Below are positions 14,009 to 16,868 of a DNA stretch of 16,868 nt, one piece after another. Below the pieces are notes generated by a model. It worked only from the letters and a program-made list of their open reading frames with translations, did not search any database and was not told where the DNA came from. Origin of the DNA: Clostridia bacterium (GTDB lineage Bacteria > Bacillota > Clostridia > Oscillospirales > Ruminococcaceae); contig QKDG01000200.1 of assembly GCA_003246805.1 (NCBI GenBank), positions 1-16,868 on the forward strand, written 5' to 3'. A program made the translations under genes and the position numbers. Within the stretch, counting starts at the first letter, position 1, and each line of letters opens with the position of its first letter.

Positions 14009-14512
14009 TTATGCAGATTCCTTACTGTCAGCAACTGCTTTAATGATAGCAGCAAGCTTTTGCATTGGTCCTTGTAGCGAACCAACAAGCTGTGACAACA
14101 AAATATCTCTTGAAGGAATTTTTGAAAGAGCAATAACACCCTTGTCATCATAAATTTCTTCGCCGATAAATCCAGCTTTAAGGTTGAACTTATCTTTTGT
14201 GCCTTCTGCGAATTTACCTAAAATTCTTGCAGGAGCAGTCTGGTCTTCGTTTGAGATAGCAATAGCAGTTGTGCCTTCAAGAACGTTTGTTAAACCGTCA
14301 AGTCCGACATTTTTCATTGCGAAACGAAGTAAAGAGTTCTTTTCAACTGAATATATAATTCCAGCCTCACGAAGCTCTTTTCTCAGCTTTGTGTCTTCTT
14401 CAACAGTGATACCCTTGTAATCAACAAGAACACCAGCAGCAGCGCCTTTAAGAAGCTCAGTCAACTGATTAACCTTCTCCTGTTTTTGAAGCAATACCTT
14501 TTCACTTGGCAT
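14009..14512 (-). CDS. rplJ: Ribosomal protein uL10
   Basis: L10 anchors L12 dimers on 23S rRNA to form the stalk base. The 167-residue length is normal. Recognisable segments are VNQLTELLKGAAAGVLVDYKGITV at the N-terminal side, the central TAIAIS strand, and the C-terminal helix (LAAIIKAVADSKE) that binds L12. The frame stays open upstream, but the ATG at 14512 has GGAGGTG seven bases before it and gives the usual MPSEK start. In many bacteria L10-L12 represses its own mRNA through a leader. Such a leader region with an attenuator lies directly upstream here. Confidence 0.97.
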   Translation of the reverse strand: MPSEKVLLQKQEKVNQLTELLKGAAAGVLVDYKGITVEEDTKLRKELREAGIIYSVEKNSLLRFAMKNVGLDGLTNVLEGTTAIAISNEDQTAPARILGKFAEGTKDKFNLKAGFIGEEIYDDKGVIALSKIPSRDILLSQLVGSLQGPMQKLAAIIKAVADSKESA

Positions 14513-14549
14513 AGTTTTCACCTCCACAAAATGTGTAGAAATCGATTCC

Positions 14550-14593
14550 AAAAAAGAAAAGCCCTTTTCCATCTAAAAAGACGAAAAAAGGCT
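14550..14593 (-). terminator. Attenuator hairpin in the rplJ leader
   Basis: A 15-pair stem (14593-14579 with 14574-14560 on the minus strand, with a few G.U pairs) has a UUUU loop, followed by UUUCUUUUUU. It is an intrinsic terminator placed inside the 5' leader, about 40 bases before rplJ. This fits premature termination controlled by the upstream leader. Confidence 0.85.
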
Positions 14594-14676
14594 ACAAAGT
14601 CATATTAATACCTTGCTGCTTTCCTCGGCTGGGCTTACGGATTTTACTCCACCAGCTGTCTTTAGAATACGATAGC
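14594..14676 (-). promoter_or_regulatory. L10 leader RNA region (probable autoregulatory site)
   Basis: This is the stretch between the expected transcript start and the attenuator. It contains the purine-rich CAGCCGAGGAAAGCAG (minus strand), which recalls the conserved core of Firmicute L10 leaders as I remember it. Together with the attenuator this suggests that L10 binding favours termination. The leader class is assigned from position and partial motif. Confidence 0.65.
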
Positions 14677-14682
14677 TTATAA

Positions 14683-14711
14683 AGTATAGCATAGTTTAAA
14701 ACTAATGTCAA
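14683..14711 (-). promoter_or_regulatory. Internal promoter for rplJ-rplL
   Basis: On the minus strand, a consensus TTGACA (14711-14706), a 17-base spacer and TATACT (14688-14683) are present. They lie between rplA and rplJ and let the stalk genes be made apart from rplK-rplA. Confidence 0.88.
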
Positions 14712-14761
14712 TACCTGTTTGATTTGTTAATAATAAGAAGATAAAATATCCCCGTTATTAA

Positions 14762-15457
14762 CTATACGCCGTATTTGGATGTGCTGATTTTAACGCCTGG
14801 TCCCATAGTTGAAGCAACAACGATTGACTTCAAGTATTGTCCCTTAGCAGCAGCTGGCTTTGCTTTAATGATAGCCTCAACCAAAGTGTTGAAGTTTTCT
14901 TCAAGCTTAGCGCAACCAAATGAAGCTTTACCGATAGGGCAGTGGATAATGTTTGTTTTATCAAGACGATATTCAATCTTACCAGCCTTAGCCTCTGTTA
15001 CAGCACGAGCAACGTCAGGAGTAACAGTACCAGCCTTTGGGTTTGGCATTAGTCCACGAGGACCAAGAACCTTTCCAAGGCGGCCAACAAGGCCCATCAT
15101 ATCTGGTGATGCGATAACAACATCAAAATCCATCCAGTTTTCTTTTGTGATTTTTTCTACTAAATCCTCAGCACCAACATATTCAGCGCCAGCTTCCTTA
15201 GCAGCTGCCATTTTGTCCTCTTTACAGAAAACGCAGACACGAACAGACTTACCTGTTCCGTTTGGCAGAACAACAGCGCCACGAACCTGCTGGTCAGCGT
15301 GACGTGAGTCAACACCAAGTCTTATGTGTGCCTCAACAGTTTCATCAAATTTAGCTTTTGCATTTGTAGCAACTAAATCCAATGCTTCGTTTGGCTCATA
15401 TTGTTTTGTTTTGTCAACAGCTTTTAAAGCTTCAACATATTTTTTGCCATGTTTCAT
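14762..15457 (-). CDS. rplA: Ribosomal protein uL1
   Basis: L1 forms the mobile L1 stalk near the E site and in many bacteria represses its own operon by binding an mRNA copy of its rRNA site. At 231 residues, it shows the start [10 protein letters not shown], the central [20 protein letters not shown] signature and a C-terminal [10 protein letters not shown]. The ATG follows GGGAGG. An L1-site mimic ends 22 bases before the start codon. The stop codon lies in an 8-bp inverted repeat (GTTAATAA 14726-14733 with TTATTAAC 14755-14762) without a U tail, so termination there is doubtful. Confidence 0.98.
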   Translation of the reverse strand: MKHGKKYVEALKAVDKTKQYEPNEALDLVATNAKAKFDETVEAHIRLGVDSRHADQQVRGAVVLPNGTGKSVRVCVFCKEDKMAAAKEAGAEYVGAEDLVEKITKENWMDFDVVIASPDMMGLVGRLGKVLGPRGLMPNPKAGTVTPDVARAVTEAKAGKIEYRLDKTNIIHCPIGKASFGCAKLEENFNTLVEAIIKAKPAAAKGQYLKSIVVASTMGPGVKISTSKYGV

Positions 15458-15477
15458 TATAATTTTCCTCCCTCATA

Positions 15478-15507
15478 AGTGGTAATTAGCGGAATTTTCC
15501 TCCCACC
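15478..15507 (-). promoter_or_regulatory. L1-binding rRNA mimic before rplA
   Basis: On the minus strand, GGUGGGAGG (15507-15499) and UUACCAC (15485-15479) can pair as GGUGG with CCACU around a small GGAA/UUCC stem. The two conserved strands resemble helix 76/77 of 23S rRNA (GGUGGGAGG...UACCACC), the L1 site. L1 bound here, just before the ribosome site of rplA, would reduce its translation. Confidence 0.75.
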
Positions 15508-15599
15508 AGCGGGTAAACTGATTAAAATCAGCCACCGTGCGAAGCCTCGCAACTATAAAAGCAAATTTACTTTTAATAATTTTTGTACGACAAACTGAA

Positions 15600-16025
15600 T
15601 TAGTCTATTACAACTACGCCCATTGAACGAGCTGTTCCAGCTATCATACTCATTGCAGTTTCAATAGAAGCTGCGTTAAGGTCAGGCATTTTTTGCTCAG
15701 CGATTTTTCTGATTTGTTCCTTAGTGATTTTAGCAACCTTAGTCTTGTTAGGAACACCTGAACCTGATTCAATTCCACAAGCCTTTTTGATAAGAACAGC
15801 AGCTGGTGGAGTTTTTGTAACAAAAGAGAAAGAACGGTCAGCGTAAACTGTAATAACAACAGGAATAATCAATCCGATGTCGTTTTTTGTGCGCTCATTG
15901 AACTCTTTTGTAAATGCCATAATATTAACACCATGTTGACCAAGTGCTGGACCAACTGGTGGTGCTGGTGTTGCTTTTCCAGCATTAATTTGCAGTTTGA
16001 TATAACCTACTACCTTTTGTGCCAT
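15600..16025 (-). CDS. rplK: Ribosomal protein uL11
   Basis: L11 binds the GTPase-associated region of 23S rRNA with the L10-L12 stalk. At 141 residues, it has the N-terminal domain with the Pro-rich [19 protein letters not shown] segment and the C-terminal rRNA-binding domain with [14 protein letters not shown] and [14 protein letters not shown]. The frame has an earlier ATG, but the start at 16025 lies 8 bases after GGAGG and gives the normal [10 protein letters not shown]. nusG is upstream, 120 bases away, and rplA is downstream, 142 bases away. Both gaps carry an L1-site mimic and no clear terminator. Confidence 0.98.
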   Translation of the reverse strand: MAQKVVGYIKLQINAGKATPAPPVGPALGQHGVNIMAFTKEFNERTKNDIGLIIPVVITVYADRSFSFVTKTPPAAVLIKKACGIESGSGVPNKTKVAKITKEQIRKIAEQKMPDLNAASIETAMSMIAGTARSMGVVVID

Positions 16026-16045
16026 ATTTTGCACCTCCATAAAAT

Positions 16046-16086
16046 GTGGTAAAAGTCGAGCCGGAATAAAAATTTGGCCCTCCCAC
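16046..16086 (-). promoter_or_regulatory. L1-binding rRNA mimic before rplK
   Basis: On the minus strand, GUGGGAGG (16086-16079) and UUACCAC (16052-16046) pair as GUGG with CCAC. A second stem, GGGCC with GGCUC (five pairs, one G.U), sits inside. The layout matches the copy before rplA and the site ends 21 bases before the rplK start codon. A small ATGCT/AGCAT hairpin (16103-16115) lies upstream. Confidence 0.75.
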
Positions 16087-16145
16087 TAAAAGCAATCGGA
16101 TTATGCTAAAAGCATATTTCAATTGCCAATAATACTAATAAGATA

Positions 16146-16679
16146 TTAGTACGCTTCAAGCTTTTTGACCTGTGAAATTTCAAGCGTAGCAGGTGTTTCC
16201 CTGCCAAACATAGAAACCATAACGTCAACAGTCTTTGCTTCGGTATCAATTGATTTTACTATGCCCACAAAGCCTTCAAGTGTTCCCGCAATTATGGTAA
16301 CACTGTCGCCCTGAGCAAAGGTAATCTCAACTGATGTGTTTTTGTCAACTCCAAGGCTTTCAACCTCTGCATCTGAAATAGGAATAGGCTTTGAGCCAGG
16401 CCCGACAAAACCAGTAACACCCCTGATATTTCTGACAATATACCATGTATCATCTGTTAATACCATTTTAACCAGAACATAGCTTGGAAATACCTTGCGC
16501 TCAACCTCACGCGGCTTGTTTTCCTTTGTTGTTTCGGTAACAAGCTCAGTAGGAACACGAACCTCAGGAATCATATCATGAAGCTTTCGGTTTTCAACTA
16601 CCTTTTCGATGTTTTGAGCTACCTTATTCTCGTATCCGGAATAGGTATGAATAACATACCACTTTGCCGATTCTGACAT
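16146..16679 (-). CDS. nusG: Transcription elongation/termination factor NusG
   Basis: NusG binds RNA polymerase and modulates pausing, Rho action and coupling to the ribosome. At 177 residues, the NGN domain (about 5-115) starts KWYVIHTYSGYENKV and contains FPSYVLVKM and VRNIRGVTGFVG. The KOW domain (about 123-175) contains GDSVTIIAGTLEGFVGIV. Length and motifs are standard, with no insertion. The ATG follows GGAGG by 8 bases. secE lies 45 bases upstream, the usual partner. No promoter is obvious in that short gap, so it is probably transcribed with secE. Confidence 0.97.
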   Translation of the reverse strand: MSESAKWYVIHTYSGYENKVAQNIEKVVENRKLHDMIPEVRVPTELVTETTKENKPREVERKVFPSYVLVKMVLTDDTWYIVRNIRGVTGFVGPGSKPIPISDAEVESLGVDKNTSVEITFAQGDSVTIIAGTLEGFVGIVKSIDTEAKTVDVMVSMFGRETPATLEISQVKKLEAY

Positions 16680-16724
16680 TACTTAAACCTCCAAAAAAAC
16701 GCTTCGGTTTACAAAAACGTATTT

Positions 16725-16868
16725 TTACTTTCTTTGAAGTATTAAATTAAAAACAAGCATAAAAATACTGTCAAGTCCCCAGATAAAAATCCCGGTAACA
16801 ACCATTGCTATCATAACAACGACAGTATTGTTGACAACCTGTTTTTTCGTCGGCCAAACAATTTTCTT
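16725..16868 (-). CDS. secE: Protein translocase subunit SecE, 5' end cut by the window
   Basis: Forty-seven C-terminal residues are visible. SecE clamps the SecY channel in the cell membrane. The amphipathic segment KKIVWPTKKQVVNNT carries the family's WP-T-x-x-E/Q motif, followed by the single conserved membrane helix (VVVMIAMVVTGIFIWGLDSIF). The remaining N-terminal part and the start codon lie beyond the end of the window. The order secE-nusG-rplK-rplA is the usual bacterial one. Confidence 0.93.
   Translation of the reverse strand, partial: KKIVWPTKKQVVNNTVVVMIAMVVTGIFIWGLDSIFMLVFNLILQRK

Noticed and set aside
1..16868. CRISPR arrays, prophage or transposase genes, tRNA genes
   Set aside because: No regularly spaced repeats, integrase/transposase motifs or cloverleaf-like sequences were found on either strand by eye.

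Overview
The window reads as chromosomal core DNA of a low-GC, anaerobic, spore-forming Firmicute. The class is probably Clostridia and possibly the Oscillospiraceae/Ruminococcaceae side, but that placement is inference. The evidence is AT-rich spacers, strong GGAGG-type ribosome binding sites, sporulation genes (spoIIP, bofA) and a large single-chain pyruvate:ferredoxin oxidoreductase. No phage, insertion sequence, CRISPR array, tRNA or rRNA was seen.

Layout. (1) Positions 1-1089: the 3' part of spoIIP, converging on an unrecognised two-helix membrane protein. (2) 2012-3990: a promoter with a 10-bp inverted repeat around its -10 box, then a tight operon of a PilZ-domain protein, a ParA/Soj-like ATPase and a ComFB-domain protein, closed by a bidirectional terminator. 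(3) 3989-4671: a NUDIX hydrolase and a small Cys-rich protein on the minus strand. (4) 4786-5378: a DUF2508 (YaaL-like) protein and BofA with a terminator. (5) 5379-6261: mostly non-coding DNA around a small DUF378 membrane protein. It holds a perfect 16-bp palindrome, a long G.U-containing hairpin, and a self-contained promoter-to-terminator unit of about 95 nt that may be a small RNA. (6) 6262-9191: metG and tatD, neighbours in many Firmicutes. Copies of a G/C-rich repeat lie after each gene. (7) 9422-9742 (minus): a short MGMT/alkyltransferase-like protein. (8) 9910-13455: pyruvate:ferredoxin oxidoreductase. (9) 13523-16868 (minus): the secE-nusG-rplK-rplA-rplJ-rplL cluster, cut by the window edge within secE.

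How the parts work together. The ribosomal cluster carries visible RNA control: two copies of an L1-binding rRNA mimic, one before rplK and one before rplA, and a separate promoter, leader and intrinsic attenuator before rplJ-rplL. The cluster ends at a terminator after rplL and meets the PFOR gene tail to tail, so rpoB-rpoC does not follow here. The most interesting candidates are the PilZ-ParA-ComFB operon (two proteins from putative c-di-GMP-binding families flanking a ParA-type ATPase), the possible small RNA upstream of metG, and the duplicated L1 sites. All calls come from reading the sequence; no database search was run.
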